A stretch of DNA of 64,000 bases, from the NCBI GenBank assembly GCA_019634955.1, contig JAHCAK010000012.1, positions 1 to 64,000 of the forward strand. The letters are read 5' to 3'. Under the pieces are notes generated by a model. That model did no database searches, had not been told where the DNA came from, and worked only from the letters and a program-made list of their open reading frames with translations. Positions 17,333 to 26,859 of this stretch are shown piece after piece. The position numbers and the translations under genes are program-made. This DNA comes from Burkholderiales bacterium. Lineage in GTDB: Bacteria > Pseudomonadota > Gammaproteobacteria > Burkholderiales > Usitatibacteraceae. How positions within the stretch are numbered: the stretch's first letter is position 1; each line of letters begins with the position of its first letter.

Positions 17333-18787
17333 ATGCAGACCGCAAGAGCATTCCTCCTCGGGGCCGCGCTCGCCCTCGGGGTCGCCACCCAGGCGGCGGC
17401 GCAGCCGCAGCCCGCCCTCCCGAACTTCGCCGACCTCGTCGAGAAGCACGGCCCGGCCGTGGTGAACATCCGCACCGAGGCCCGCGCGCAGCGCACGCAG
17501 GTCCCGGGGCTCTCGGAAGACGACCCGATGTTCGAGTTCTTCCGCCGCTTCATGCCGCCGGACCAGCGCCCGCAGCCGCGCGGCCGGGGCGAGCGCAACG
17601 AGAAGGGCGAGCCGCGCGGCGGCCCGCTGCGCCCGTTCGGGCTGGGCTCGGGCTTCGTGATCTCCGCCGACGGCTACATCGTCACCAACGCCCACGTGAT
17701 CGAGAACGCGGAGGTGATCCACGTCCGCTTCACCGACAAGCGCGAGATGAAGGCGAAGGTGATCGGCGCGGACAAGCGCTCTGACGTGGCCCTGGTCAAG
17801 GTCGAGGCCGCGAACCTGCCGTTCCTGAAGCTGGGCGACTCCAACGCCGTGCGCGTGGGCGAATGGGTGCTCGCCATCGGCTCGCCCTTCGGCTTCGCCA
17901 ACTCCGTGACGGCCGGGATCCTCTCCGCCAAGAGCCGCGACCTGCCGGCCGACTCGGGCGCGAGCGACGCGGTGCCGTTCCTGCAGACCGACGTGGCCGT
18001 GAACCCCGGCAACTCCGGCGGCCCGCTCTTCAACCTGAGGGGCGAGGTGATCGGCATCAACTCGCAGATCTTCTCGCGCACCGGCAGCTACGCCGGCATC
18101 TCCTTCGCCATCCCGATCGACTACGCCGCCAACGTGATCGAGCAGCTCAAGAAGTCGGGCAAGGTCACGCGCGGGCGCATCGGCGTGGCCATCGCCAACG
18201 TCACGCGCGACCTCGCCGACTCCCTCGGCCTGCCCAAGACCGACGGCGCCGCGGTGGGCACCGTCGAGGAGGACTCGCCGGCCGCCAAGGCGGGGGTCGA
18301 GGTGGGCGACGTCATCCTCAAGATCGACGGGCGCACCGTCGAGAGCTCGGCTGACCTCTCGCGCACCATCCGCGCCGTGCGGCCCGGCCAGAAGGTCGTG
18401 CTGTCCGTCTGGCGCGCCGGGAAGCTGCGCGACATCACGATCACCGTGGGCGAGTTCAAGGAGGACGAGAGCGGCCGCGCGTCGACGGGCGGCAAGAAGG
18501 AGGCGGCCAAGCCCGGCCGGCTCGGGCTCGCCGTCGCCGAGGTGAGCGCGGAGCGCCGCAAGGCCCTCAAGGTCACCGGTGGCGTGGCGGTCGAGGCGGT
18601 GGACGGCGCGGCGCTCGCCGCCGGCATCCAGCCCGGCGACGTGATCCTGCGCGTGAACAACACGGACATCCGCGACCTCAAGGGCTACAACGAGGCCGTC
18701 GCGAAGCTCGACGCGAAGAAGCCGGTGGCCCTTCTCGTGCGCGACGAGGACGGCACCCGCTTCGTGACGCTGCGGGCGGAGGAGTGA
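17333..18787 (+). CDS. mucD: Periplasmic serine protease MucD/DegP-like (Do family)
   Basis: This is a 484-residue HtrA/Do protease with a signal peptide cleaved after about residue 23 (ATQAAA). The catalytic triad is visible: His121 in VTNAHVIENA, Asp151 in KRSDVAL and Ser228 in GNSGGPLFN. Two PDZ domains follow, at about 285-375 and 395-480 (GDVILKIDG and GDVILRVNNTD). It degrades or refolds misfolded envelope proteins and limits sigma-E activation. The ATG at 17333 lies 43 bases after rseB. Its stop codon overlaps the GTG of the next gene. Confidence 0.95.
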   Translation: MQTARAFLLGAALALGVATQAAAQPQPALPNFADLVEKHGPAVVNIRTEARAQRTQVPGLSEDDPMFEFFRRFMPPDQRPQPRGRGERNEKGEPRGGPLRPFGLGSGFVISADGYIVTNAHVIENAEVIHVRFTDKREMKAKVIGADKRSDVALVKVEAANLPFLKLGDSNAVRVGEWVLAIGSPFGFANSVTAGILSAKSRDLPADSGASDAVPFLQTDVAVNPGNSGGPLFNLRGEVIGINSQIFSRTGSYAGISFAIPIDYAANVIEQLKKSGKVTRGRIGVAIANVTRDLADSLGLPKTDGAAVGTVEEDSPAAKAGVEVGDVILKIDGRTVESSADLSRTIRAVRPGQKVVLSVWRAGKLRDITITVGEFKEDESGRASTGGKKEAAKPGRLGLAVAEVSAERRKALKVTGGVAVEAVDGAALAAGIQPGDVILRVNNTDIRDLKGYNEAVAKLDAKKPVALLVRDEDGTRFVTLRAEE

Positions 18788-19029
18788 GCCCGAAGCTCAC
18801 GGTCCTCTCCCGGGGCTATTGCCACCTCTGCCACCAGATGATCGCGCAGCTGGAGATGCTGCGCGATCGCCTCGGCTTCGCGATCGAGGTGGTCGACGTC
18901 GACGCGAGCGCGGCGCTCGAGGAGAAGTGGGGCGACAAGGTGCCCGTCCTCCTCGACGGGGAGATCGAGATCTGCCACTACTTCCTCGACGTCGAGGCCC
19001 TCGAAGCGCGCCTGGGGCGGATGAAGTAA
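18784..19029 (+). CDS. Glutaredoxin-like DUF836 family protein
   Basis: This is a short thioredoxin-fold protein of 81 residues. Near the N terminus it has the pattern LTVLSRGYCHLCHQM, where CHLC is the CxxC redox motif, and later KVPVLLDGEIEI, which contains the cis-Pro preceded by Val. It belongs to the glutaredoxin-like DUF836 group found between mucD and lepA in many betaproteobacteria. It probably takes part in thiol-disulfide exchange in the cytoplasm; no partner is known. The GTG start overlaps the mucD stop by four bases, so it is translationally coupled to the stress operon. Confidence 0.88.
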   Translation: MSPKLTVLSRGYCHLCHQMIAQLEMLRDRLGFAIEVVDVDASAALEEKWGDKVPVLLDGEIEICHYFLDVEALEARLGRMK

Positions 19030-19092
19030 AATGGCGCTTCCAGGTGCCCGGCACGTCGCCCGGCGCCGTTTCCGGCACAGCAATCCCGACAG

Positions 19093-19115
19093 AAGGGCAC
19101 GCCTGGCGTGCCCTT
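19093..19115 (+). terminator. Rho-independent terminator candidate before lepA
   Basis: A perfect 10-bp stem (AAGGGCACGC with GCGTGCCCTT) closes on a three-base loop and is followed by TGTCTT, a short and imperfect T tract. It lies in the 103-base gap between the glutaredoxin-like gene and lepA, so it probably separates the sigma-E operon from the lepA operon. A TAAAAT at 19027-19032 could serve as a -10 box for lepA, but it would place the hairpin in the lepA leader; I cannot decide between these. Confidence 0.5.
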
Positions 19116-19132
19116 TGTCTTGAACGGTCCCC

Positions 19133-20926
19133 ATGCAGCGCATCCGCAACTTCTCCATCATCGCCCACATCGACCACGGCAAGTCGACCCTCGCCGACCG
19201 GCTCATCGAGCGCACCGGCGGCCTGTCCTCGCGCGAGATGGAGAGCCAGGTGCTCGACTCCATGGACCTCGAGCGCGAGCGCGGCATCACGATCAAGGCC
19301 CAGACGGCGGCGCTGCGCTACAAGGCGAAGGACGGGGAGGAGTACCTCCTCAACATGATCGACACCCCGGGCCACGTCGACTTCTCCTACGAGGTGAGCC
19401 GTTCGCTCTCGGCCTGCGAGGGGGCGCTCCTCGTGGTCGACGCCTCGCAGGGGGTGGAGGCCCAGACGGTCGCCAACTGCTACACCGCCATCGAGCTCGG
19501 CGTGGAGGTCGTGCCCGTCCTCAACAAGATCGACCTGCCCTCGGCCCAGCCCGAGCGCGTGATCCAGGAGATCGAGGACGTGATCGGCATCCACGCCGGC
19601 GAGGCCATCCGCTGCAGCGCCAAGACGGGCGAGGGCATCGACGAGGTGCTCGAGGGCATCATCGCCCGCATCCCGGCGCCGCGCGGGAGCGAGGAGGCCC
19701 CCCTCAAGGCCCTGGTGGTGGACTCCTGGTTCGACAACTACGTGGGCGTGGTGATGCTCGTGCGCGTGGTCGACGGCGCCGTGAAGCCCAAGGACAAGGT
19801 CCTGCTCATGGCCACGGGCGCCGTGCACCTGGTCGAGCAGGTGGGGGTCTTCACCCCCAAGGGCGTGCAGAAGGAGCGCCTCGGCGCCGGCGAGGTCGGC
19901 TACCTCATCGCCGGCATCAAGGAGCTCAAGGACGCGAAGGTGGGCGACACGGTGACGCTCGTCGAGCGGCCGGCCGCCGAGCCGCTGCCCGGCTTCAAGG
20001 AGATCAAGCCGCAGGTGTTCGCGGGCCTCTACCCGGTGGAGTCCAACCAGTACGAGGCGCTGCGCGAGGCGCTCACCAAGCTGCAGCTCAACGACTCGAG
20101 CCTGCGGTTCGAGCCCGAGACCAGCCAGGCGCTGGGCTTCGGCTTCCGCTGCGGCTTCCTGGGGCTGCTGCACATGGACATCGTCCAGGAGCGGCTCGAG
20201 CGCGAGTACGACATGGACCTCATCACCACGGCCCCCACCGTGGTCTACCAGGTGGTCCAGAAGGACGGCTCGGTCGTCGATATCGACAACCCGTCCAAGC
20301 TTCCCGACCCCTCGAAGATCGAGGAGATCCGCGAGCCCGTGATCCGGGCGACCATCCTCATGCCCCAGGAGTACGTGGGGCCGGTCATCACGCTGTGCAC
20401 CCAGAAGCGCGGGGCGCAGGTGAACATGCAGTACGTGGGCCGGCAGGTGATCCTCACCTACGACATGCCGCTGAACGAGGTGGTGATGGACTTCTTCGAC
20501 AAGCTGAAGAGCGTCTCGCGGGGCTACGCCTCGCTGGACTACGAGTTCAAGGAGTTCCGCGGCGGCGACCTCGTGAAGCTCGACATCCTGATCAACGGCG
20601 ACAAGGTGGACGCGCTCTCCCTCATCGTGCACCGCGAGAACGCCGTGTACCGCGGCCGCGACCTCGCCACGCGCATGAGGAAGCTCATCCCGCGCCAGAT
20701 GTTCGACGTCGCGGTGCAGGCGGCCATCGGCGCGAACGTGATCGCGCGCGAGAACATCTCCGCGCTCCGGAAGAACGTGCTCGCCAAGTGCTACGGCGGC
20801 GACATCACGCGCAAGAAGAAGCTGCTCGAGAAGCAGAAGGCCGGCAAGAAGCGCATGAAGCAGGTCGGCTCGGTGGAGATTCCGCAGGAGGCCTTCCTCG
20901 CCATCCTGCAGGTGGAGGGCAAGTAG
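19133..20926 (+). CDS. lepA: Elongation factor 4 (LepA)
   Basis: This is a 597-residue translational GTPase. The G domain shows G1 [15 protein letters not shown]2 with RGITIK, G3 DTPGHVDF, G4 NKID and G5 SAKTG. The EF-G-like domains III and V follow, then the LepA-specific C-terminal domain with [15 protein letters not shown]. It binds ribosomes and is thought to assist initiation and small-subunit assembly or to back-translocate stalled ribosomes. Length matches the family. lepB begins directly after the stop codon. Confidence 0.98.
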   Translation: MQRIRNFSIIAHIDHGKSTLADRLIERTGGLSSREMESQVLDSMDLERERGITIKAQTAALRYKAKDGEEYLLNMIDTPGHVDFSYEVSRSLSACEGALLVVDASQGVEAQTVANCYTAIELGVEVVPVLNKIDLPSAQPERVIQEIEDVIGIHAGEAIRCSAKTGEGIDEVLEGIIARIPAPRGSEEAPLKALVVDSWFDNYVGVVMLVRVVDGAVKPKDKVLLMATGAVHLVEQVGVFTPKGVQKERLGAGEVGYLIAGIKELKDAKVGDTVTLVERPAAEPLPGFKEIKPQVFAGLYPVESNQYEALREALTKLQLNDSSLRFEPETSQALGFGFRCGFLGLLHMDIVQERLEREYDMDLITTAPTVVYQVVQKDGSVVDIDNPSKLPDPSKIEEIREPVIRATILMPQEYVGPVITLCTQKRGAQVNMQYVGRQVILTYDMPLNEVVMDFFDKLKSVSRGYASLDYEFKEFRGGDLVKLDILINGDKVDALSLIVHRENAVYRGRDLATRMRKLIPRQMFDVAVQAAIGANVIARENISALRKNVLAKCYGGDITRKKKLLEKQKAGKKRMKQVGSVEIPQEAFLAILQVEGK

Positions 20927-21901
20927 ATGCAGGGCGGGCTCGACTGGGAACTCATCGCGCTGGTGGCCGGCGGCGCCTCCGCGGCGCTCATCGGCTGGGA
21001 CGCGGCCGTCCGCAAGGGCCCGCGCTCCGACACCCTCAAGGGCGTCCTCGAGATCGCCTGGCCGGTGCTCTTCATCGCGATCATGGGGATGCTCCTCAAG
21101 TTCACGGATTTCTCCGCGGTCCTGCTGCTCGCGGGCGTGGCCACGGGCGTGATCTGGCTCGTGGACGCGAAGGCCTTCGCCCCGAGGCGCGCCGAGGGCG
21201 CGGCCGAGCCCATCGTCGTGGACATGGCCCGGGCCTTCTTCCCGGTGATCGTGGTCGTGTTCCTCATCCGCTCGTTCTGGGTCGAGCCCTTCAAGATCCC
21301 CTCGGGGTCGATGAAGCCCACCCTGCTGGTGGGCGACTTCATCCTCGTGAACAAGTACACCTACGGCATCCGGTTGCCGGTCGTGAACCGCAAGGTGCTC
21401 GAGGTGGGCGAAGTGAAGCGCGGCGACGTGGTGGTGTTCCGCTACCCCGTCGACCCTTCCGTGGACTACATCAAGCGCGTGGTCGGGGTGCCGGGCGACC
21501 GGGTGGCCTACAAGGGCAAGATGCTCTCGATCAACGGGACCCCGGTGCCGGTGCAGGCCTCGGGCTACTACACCGACGCCGAGCTCAACTTCGTGCGCCT
21601 GCCGGCCTTCACCGAGAAGCTCGGGGAGAAGCCGCACGCGATGATGATCGTCCCGCCCGAGCCCGTGGTGAACCTCTCGCAGGTCCGGCAGTTCCCCCAC
21701 CGGGAGAATTGCGAATACAATGACGACGGTTTCACGTGCACCGTGCCGCCGGGCCACTACTTCATGATGGGTGACAACCGGGACCAGAGCGCCGACAGCC
21801 GATACTGGGGCTTCGTCCCCGACGACCACGTCAAGGGCCGGGCGTTCCTGGTGTGGATGAACTTCGGCGACCTGAAGCGCATCGGCAACGGGATCGAATA
21901 G
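20927..21901 (+). CDS. lepB: Signal peptidase I
   Basis: This 324-residue inner-membrane protease removes signal peptides from exported proteins. N-terminal helices (around residues 5-20, 40-55 and 60-80) and a third hydrophobic stretch VIVVVFLIRSFWVEPF precede the catalytic box. The nucleophile Ser lies in IPSGSMKPTLLVGD and the general base Lys in DYIKRVVGVPGD; the C-terminal box GDNRDQSADSRYWGFV is intact. It begins on the base after the lepA stop, which is the classic lepA-lepB pair. Confidence 0.97.
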   Translation: MQGGLDWELIALVAGGASAALIGWDAAVRKGPRSDTLKGVLEIAWPVLFIAIMGMLLKFTDFSAVLLLAGVATGVIWLVDAKAFAPRRAEGAAEPIVVDMARAFFPVIVVVFLIRSFWVEPFKIPSGSMKPTLLVGDFILVNKYTYGIRLPVVNRKVLEVGEVKRGDVVVFRYPVDPSVDYIKRVVGVPGDRVAYKGKMLSINGTPVPVQASGYYTDAELNFVRLPAFTEKLGEKPHAMMIVPPEPVVNLSQVRQFPHRENCEYNDDGFTCTVPPGHYFMMGDNRDQSADSRYWGFVPDDHVKGRAFLVWMNFGDLKRIGNGIE

Positions 21902-21915
21902 GCAGGGGAGGCTCC

Positions 21916-22275
21916 ATGACGACCAGCAAGCAGCGTGGGATCACGCTCACCGGCGCCCTGATGGGCATGATCGTGCTCGCGCTCGCGGGCCTCTTCGCGG
22001 CGAAGCTCCTGCCCGCCTACCTCGACTACTTCGCCGTGCAGAAGATCCTCAAGGCGATGGAGACCAACGGCGAGATCACCGGCAGCGTGCAGGCCATCCG
22101 CAACGCCTTCGATCGCCGCAACACCATCGAGGGCGTGCAGGCGATCTCCGGGCCGGACCTCGACGTCACCAAGGAGGGCGGCGAGGCCGTGGTGACCGCC
22201 GCCTGGTCCACCAAGGTCCCCATCGTCGGAAACTTCAGCGCGTGCCTGGACTTCACGGTGACGACCGCGAAGTAA
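21916..22275 (+). CDS. DUF4845 family membrane protein
   Basis: This is a 119-residue protein with one N-terminal transmembrane helix ([20 protein letters not shown]) after KQRGITLTG, a start resembling a type IV pilin-like leader, though no prepilin role is known. The rest is an extracytoplasmic domain with [18 protein letters not shown]. This DUF4845 family is regularly encoded between lepB and rnc in betaproteobacteria and gammaproteobacteria. Function is unknown. AGGGGAGG lies just upstream of the ATG at 21916. Confidence 0.85.
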   Translation: MTTSKQRGITLTGALMGMIVLALAGLFAAKLLPAYLDYFAVQKILKAMETNGEITGSVQAIRNAFDRRNTIEGVQAISGPDLDVTKEGGEAVVTAAWSTKVPIVGNFSACLDFTVTTAK

Positions 22276-22283
22276 GCCCCGCC

Positions 22284-22991
22284 GTGGCGCGGCGCGCCGC
22301 CGGGCGCGACCACTCCGGCCTCGAGGGCCGCCTCGGGCACACCTTCGGCGAGCCCGCGCTCCTGCGCCGGGCGCTCACCCACCGCAGCGCAGCCGCCGAC
22401 CACAACGAGCGGCTCGAATTCCTCGGCGACAGCCTGCTCAATTGCGTGGTCGCCATCCTCCTCTACGAGCGGCTCCCGAACGTCCCCGAGGGCGACCTCT
22501 CGCGGCTGCGGGCCGGGCTCGTGAACCAGTCCTCGCTGCACGAGGTCGCCCAGGCCCTGGCGCTCGGCGACGAGCTGGTGCTGGGCGAGGGGGAGCTCAA
22601 GAGCGGCGGCTTCCGCCGCCCATCCATCCTCGCCGACGGCTTCGAGGCGCTGCTGGGCGCCGTCTACCTCGACGCCGGCTTCGCAGCGGTGCGCCGCGTG
22701 GTGGAGTCGCTCTTCGCCTCGCGCATCGACCGGGCGAGCGAGGAGCCGCCGGCCAAGGACCCCAAGACCGCGCTCCAGGAGAACCTCCAGGGCCGGCGCC
22801 TGCCGCTGCCGCGCTACGTCGTGGTGACGGTGGGGGGGGAAGCGCACCGGCAGGTGTTCCGCGTCGAGTGCAAGGTGGACGAGCTGGGGATCTCGGCCGT
22901 GGGCGAGGGCGGCAGCCGCCGCGCGGCCGAGCAGCAGGCGGCCGAGTCGGTGCTCGCGCAGATCGCGGCGCGCCGGGACGGCCGCCCGTGA
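22284..22991 (+). CDS. rnc: Ribonuclease III
   Basis: This 235-residue double-strand-specific endonuclease processes rRNA and mRNA. The catalytic signature [13 protein letters not shown] lies near residue 40, and the second acidic site is in [17 protein letters not shown] double-stranded RNA-binding domain fills the C terminus ([10 protein letters not shown] ... [18 protein letters not shown]). The GTG at 22284 is the best start by family length. It overlaps era by four bases; rnc-era coupling is conserved widely. Confidence 0.96.
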   Translation: MARRAAGRDHSGLEGRLGHTFGEPALLRRALTHRSAAADHNERLEFLGDSLLNCVVAILLYERLPNVPEGDLSRLRAGLVNQSSLHEVAQALALGDELVLGEGELKSGGFRRPSILADGFEALLGAVYLDAGFAAVRRVVESLFASRIDRASEEPPAKDPKTALQENLQGRRLPLPRYVVVTVGGEAHRQVFRVECKVDELGISAVGEGGSRRAAEQQAAESVLAQIAARRDGRP

Positions 22992-23878
22992 CGGCGCCGG
23001 GCTTCCGCGCCGGGACGGTCGCCATCGTCGGCCGGCCCAACGTGGGCAAGTCGACGCTGCTGAACGAGCTGGTCGGCGCGCACGTCTCCATCACCTCGCG
23101 CAAGGCGCAGACCACGCGCCACCGCATCCTCGGCATCCGCACCGGCGAGCGCGCGCAGATGGTGTTCGTCGACACGCCCGGGTTCCAGACGCGGTTCTCC
23201 AACGCGCTCAACCGCGCCATGAACCGCGCCGTCACGGGAACGCTTTCCGGCGTGGACGCGATCGTGTTCGTGATCGAGGCCACCGGCTGGGACGATCGCG
23301 ACGACGCGGTGCTGGCGCTCCTGCCGCCCGGGGCGCCGGTGGTGCTCGCGGTGAACAAGGTGGACCGCGTGAAGGACCGCGCGAAGCTCGCGCAGCTCCT
23401 CGCCGCCTGCGCGGCGAAGCGCGACTTCGCGGCGCTGGTGCCGCTGAGCGCCGAGAAGGGCACGCAGGTGAAGGCGCTGGTGGAGGAGGTGTCGCGGCTG
23501 CTCCCCGAGGGCGAGCCCGCCTACGGCCCCGACGAGATCACCGACCGCTCCGAGCGCTTCCTGGCCGCCGAGCTCGTGCGCGAGCGGCTCTTCCGCCTGC
23601 TGGGCGAGGAACTGCCCTATACCACGGCGGTGGTGATCGACGAGTTCAAGGAAGAGGGCGCGCTGCGGCGCATCCACGCCACCATCTTCGTCGACCGGCC
23701 CGGCCACAAGGCCATCGTGATCGGGGAGAAGGGCGCCACCCTCAAGCGCATCGGCACCGAGGCGCGCGTGGCGATGGAGGCGCTCTTCGGCGGCAAGGTC
23801 TTCCTCGAGCTGTGGGTCAAGGTGAAGAGCGGCTGGGCCGACAACGAGGCCACGGTGCGCCAGTGGGGCTACGAGTGA
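22988..23878 (+). CDS. era: GTPase Era
   Basis: This is a 296-residue GTPase that binds 16S rRNA and helps 30S maturation. It has G1 GRPNVGKST, the switch region with [17 protein letters not shown]3 DTPGF, G4 NKVD and G5 SAEKG. A C-terminal KH domain is present ([21 protein letters not shown]). The GTG start at 22988 overlaps the rnc stop codon, and its own stop overlaps the recO GTG start by four bases. Confidence 0.97.
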   Translation: MTAPGFRAGTVAIVGRPNVGKSTLLNELVGAHVSITSRKAQTTRHRILGIRTGERAQMVFVDTPGFQTRFSNALNRAMNRAVTGTLSGVDAIVFVIEATGWDDRDDAVLALLPPGAPVVLAVNKVDRVKDRAKLAQLLAACAAKRDFAALVPLSAEKGTQVKALVEEVSRLLPEGEPAYGPDEITDRSERFLAAELVRERLFRLLGEELPYTTAVVIDEFKEEGALRRIHATIFVDRPGHKAIVIGEKGATLKRIGTEARVAMEALFGGKVFLELWVKVKSGWADNEATVRQWGYE

Positions 23879-24672
23879 GCGGCGCCGCTCCCGGCCCGGA
23901 CCGCGGCTACGTCCTGCACTCGTACCCTTACCGCGAGACGAGCCTGCTGCTGCAGCTCTGGACCGAGCGGCACGGCCGCTTCGCCGCCATCGCCAAGGGC
24001 GCGCGCCGGCCCAAGAGCGCCGCGCGCGGGGTGCTGGTGCCCTTCCAGCCGCTCGCGCTCTCGTGGTTCGGCCGCGGCGAGGTGAAGACGCTCAAGTCGG
24101 CGGAGCCGGCGGGGCCGGCGCTCCCGCTCGCCGGGCCGAGCCTGCTTTCGGCCTTCTATCTCAACGAGCTGCTGCTCAAGCTCATCCACCGCGACGATCC
24201 GCACGAGACGCTGTGGGCGGCCTACGACGAGGCGGTGGCCGGCCTGCGCGAGCGCTCGCGCCGCGCCGCGGGCGTGCCGGGGCTCGTCGCCGCGGAGCCC
24301 GGCGTGGGGGAGGCGCGCGCGATCGAGCCGGTGCTGCGCCGCTTCGAGCTGGCGATGCTGCGCGAGCTGGGCTACGCGGCGCAGCTGGGGCGCGACGCGG
24401 CCGGGGGCGATGCGATCGACCCGGACCGCGAGTACTGGTACGTGCTCGAGCGCGGGCCCGTTCTCGCGACCGGCACGGCGGAGCGGGCCGATGCAGTAAG
24501 ATTGTCCGGCCTCACCCTCGTGCACCTGGAGCGCGGGCAGTTCGACGACGCGCGCACGGCCGGGGAGGCCAAGAGCCTCATGAGAATGCTCATCCACCAC
24601 TGCCTCGCCGGGCAGGAACTCGCCACCCGCGCGATCGTGCGCGACCTGAAGAGCCTGGAGGACGCCGCGTGA
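23875..24672 (+). CDS. recO: DNA repair protein RecO
   Basis: This 265-residue recombination mediator, with RecR, loads RecA onto SSB-coated single-stranded DNA. The N-terminal OB fold shows [18 protein letters not shown] and [13 protein letters not shown]. The middle helical part has [22 protein letters not shown], the usual RecO signature, and the C-terminal half is less conserved. It lies in the standard era-recO-pdxJ order with four-base overlaps on both sides. Confidence 0.94.
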   Translation: MSGAAPGPDRGYVLHSYPYRETSLLLQLWTERHGRFAAIAKGARRPKSAARGVLVPFQPLALSWFGRGEVKTLKSAEPAGPALPLAGPSLLSAFYLNELLLKLIHRDDPHETLWAAYDEAVAGLRERSRRAAGVPGLVAAEPGVGEARAIEPVLRRFELAMLRELGYAAQLGRDAAGGDAIDPDREYWYVLERGPVLATGTAERADAVRLSGLTLVHLERGQFDDARTAGEAKSLMRMLIHHCLAGQELATRAIVRDLKSLEDAA

Positions 24673-25442
24673 TCGAGCTGGGCGTGAACATCGACCACAT
24701 CGCCACCGTCCGCCAGGCGCGGCGCACCTACGAGCCCGACCCCGTGTGGGCCGCGGTGGAGGCGCACCTGGGCGGCGCGGACGGCATCACCGTCCACCTG
24801 CGCGAGGACCGCCGCCACATCCAGGACGAGGACGTGCGGCGCCTGCGCGAGCTCACCCACATCAAGCTGAACCTCGAGATGGCGGCCACCGACGAGATGG
24901 TCGCCATCGCGCTCAAGGTGAGGCCGGAGATGGCCATGCTCGTCCCCGAGGGGCGGCAGGAGGTGACGACCGAGGGGGGGCTCGACATCGCCGGGCAGGA
25001 AGCGCGCATCCGCGAGGTGGTCGCGCGCCTGGCCGGCGGCGGCATCGTCACCAGCGTCTTCATCGACGCCGACCTGCGCCAGGTCGAGGCGGCCGCCCGC
25101 GTGGGCGCGCGCGTCTGCGAGATCCACACGGGGCCCTACGCCCACGCCTTCCACGCCAAGGGCCGCGACCCGGAGAGCGCGCCGGTGGTGGCGGAGCTCG
25201 CGAAGATCGCCGCGGCGGGCGAGGCCATCCGCGCGCTCGGCATGCGCTTCAACGCCGGGCACGCGCTCAACTACTTCAACGTGGAGCCGGTGGCGGCGCT
25301 CGCCGGCATCCGCGAGCTGCACATCGGCCACGCCATCGTGAGCCGCGCGGTCTTCGTGGGCATGCGCGAGGCCGTGCGCGAGATGAAGGCGCTGATGACG
25401 GCGGCGGCCGGCCACGCGCTGCTCAAGGGCGCGGCGCGGTGA
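24669..25442 (+). CDS. pdxJ: Pyridoxine 5'-phosphate synthase
   Basis: This is a 257-residue TIM-barrel enzyme that condenses 1-deoxyxylulose 5-phosphate with 3-amino-2-oxopropyl phosphate to make pyridoxine 5'-phosphate. Family motifs are clear: [15 protein letters not shown] at the N terminus, [39 protein letters not shown] and [16 protein letters not shown]. Length is typical. GTG start at 24669; overlaps acpS by four bases. Confidence 0.97.
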   Translation: MIELGVNIDHIATVRQARRTYEPDPVWAAVEAHLGGADGITVHLREDRRHIQDEDVRRLRELTHIKLNLEMAATDEMVAIALKVRPEMAMLVPEGRQEVTTEGGLDIAGQEARIREVVARLAGGGIVTSVFIDADLRQVEAAARVGARVCEIHTGPYAHAFHAKGRDPESAPVVAELAKIAAAGEAIRALGMRFNAGHALNYFNVEPVAALAGIRELHIGHAIVSRAVFVGMREAVREMKALMTAAAGHALLKGAAR

Positions 25443-25837
25443 TCCTCGGCGTGGGCACCGACGTGGTCGAGATCGCCCGCGTGGCGGCGGCCCTCGATCG
25501 CTGGGGCGAGCGCTTCGTCGAGCGCATCCTCACCCCCGAGGAGCGCCTGCGCTACGCGCACACGCGCCGGAAGGCGAGCCACCTCGCCAAGCGCTTCGCG
25601 GCCAAGGAGGCCTTCTCCAAGGCGATCGGCACCGGGATCCGCGCGCCGTTCCGCTGGCACGCCGTGGCGGTGGGGCGCGACGGCCGCGGCAAGCCCGGGC
25701 TCGTGCCCAGCGCGGACATGGCGCGGCACCTGGCGCAGCTGGGGGTCACGGCCTCGCACCTTTCGCTCACCGACGACGCCGGCGTGGCCATGGCGTTCGT
25801 CGTCCTCGAAGGCCACGACGGGAAGGCGCACGCATGA
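25439..25837 (+). CDS. acpS: Holo-[acyl-carrier-protein] synthase
   Basis: This 132-residue phosphopantetheinyl transferase converts apo-ACP to holo-ACP using CoA. The conserved Asp lies in [12 protein letters not shown] and the conserved Glu in [16 protein letters not shown], both of which bind magnesium. [18 protein letters not shown] closes the domain. Length and gene position after pdxJ are as expected. It is coupled to nagZ by an ATGA overlap at 25834-25837. Confidence 0.96.
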   Translation: MILGVGTDVVEIARVAAALDRWGERFVERILTPEERLRYAHTRRKASHLAKRFAAKEAFSKAIGTGIRAPFRWHAVAVGRDGRGKPGLVPSADMARHLAQLGVTASHLSLTDDAGVAMAFVVLEGHDGKAHA

Positions 25838-26859
25838 GGCTCGGGCCGGTGATGGTGGACGTCTCGGGGCTGGAGCTCACCGCCGACGACCAGGAGCGGC
25901 TGCAGCACCCGCAGGTGGGCGGCGTGATCCTCTTCGCGCGCAATTTCGCCGCGCCCCTGCAGCTCATCCAGCTCTGCCACTCGATCCGCGAGATCCGCAA
26001 GCCCTCGCTCGTGATCGCGGTCGACCACGAGGGCGGCCGCGTGCAGCGCTTCCGCCACGGCTTCACGGCGATCCCGCCGATGCGCGAGCTGGGCCGGCTC
26101 TTCGACCGCGACCCCGCCCAGGCGCTCGCGGCCGCGCGCGGCTGCGGCTTCGTGATCGCGAGCGAGCTGCAGGCGCACGGCGTCGACTTCACCTTCGCCC
26201 CGGTGCTGGACGTGGACTACGGCGAGTCGGGCGTGATCGGCGACCGCGCGCTGCACGCCGACCCGAACGTGATCGCGACGCTGGCCGAGGCGCTGCAGGC
26301 GGGCCTCTTCGCCGCCGGCATGACCTCCGTCGGCAAGCACTTCCCGGGGCACGGCTGGGTGCGGGCCGATTCCCACCTCGAGGTGCCGGTGGACGACCGG
26401 CCCATGGCCGAGATCGCCGCGAAGGACCTCGTGCCGTTCCAGCGGCTCGCGCGCGCCGGCATGGGCGGGGTCATGCCCGCGCACGTGATCTACCCGAAGG
26501 TGGACGCGAAGCCGGCGGGCTTCTCGTCGGTGTGGCTGCAGAAGGTCCTGCGCGACAAGCTGCATTTCGACGGCCTCGTCTTCTCCGACGACCTGTCCAT
26601 GGAAGGGGCGAGCACGGCCGGCGGCATGGTCGCGCGGGCCAACGCCGCCCTGAACGCCGGTTGCGACATGGTCGTGGTGTGCAACGACCCGCGCGCGCAG
26701 GACACGATGCTCGAGGGGCTGGAGCGCCGCGCGGTCGCGCCCACGCTGGCCCGGCGACTCGAGAAGATGCGCGGGCGCGCCATCTCCACCGCCGCCCTCA
26801 AGGCGAGCGCGGCCTACCTCGCGGCGACCGAGAACCTCGCCCGCGTCCGTGGCGTTTGA
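25834..26859 (+). CDS. nagZ: Beta-N-acetylhexosaminidase NagZ
   Basis: This is a 341-residue cytoplasmic glycoside hydrolase family 3 enzyme. It removes N-acetylglucosamine from anhydro-muropeptides during peptidoglycan recycling, producing the signals that control AmpC-type beta-lactamases. Motifs include VDHEGGRVQRF, SVGKHFPGHGWVRADSH (the flexible loop with the acid/base His) and VFSDDLSMEGA, which holds the nucleophile Asp. Its end overlaps uvrC by 11 bases. Confidence 0.96.
   Translation: MRLGPVMVDVSGLELTADDQERLQHPQVGGVILFARNFAAPLQLIQLCHSIREIRKPSLVIAVDHEGGRVQRFRHGFTAIPPMRELGRLFDRDPAQALAAARGCGFVIASELQAHGVDFTFAPVLDVDYGESGVIGDRALHADPNVIATLAEALQAGLFAAGMTSVGKHFPGHGWVRADSHLEVPVDDRPMAEIAAKDLVPFQRLARAGMGGVMPAHVIYPKVDAKPAGFSSVWLQKVLRDKLHFDGLVFSDDLSMEGASTAGGMVARANAALNAGCDMVVVCNDPRAQDTMLEGLERRAVAPTLARRLEKMRGRAISTAALKASAAYLAATENLARVRGV

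Noticed and set aside
19031-19117. Small 28-codon frame between the glutaredoxin-like gene and lepA
   Set aside because: It has no ribosome site, covers a hairpin and an apparent -10 box, and gives an Arg-rich peptide; more likely untranslated leader or terminator sequence.
21916-22275. DUF4845 protein as a type IV pilin
   Set aside because: The N-terminal KQRGITLTG plus hydrophobic helix resembles a prepilin, but the conserved Glu5 is missing and the gene is a fixed neighbour of lepB and rnc, not of pilus genes.
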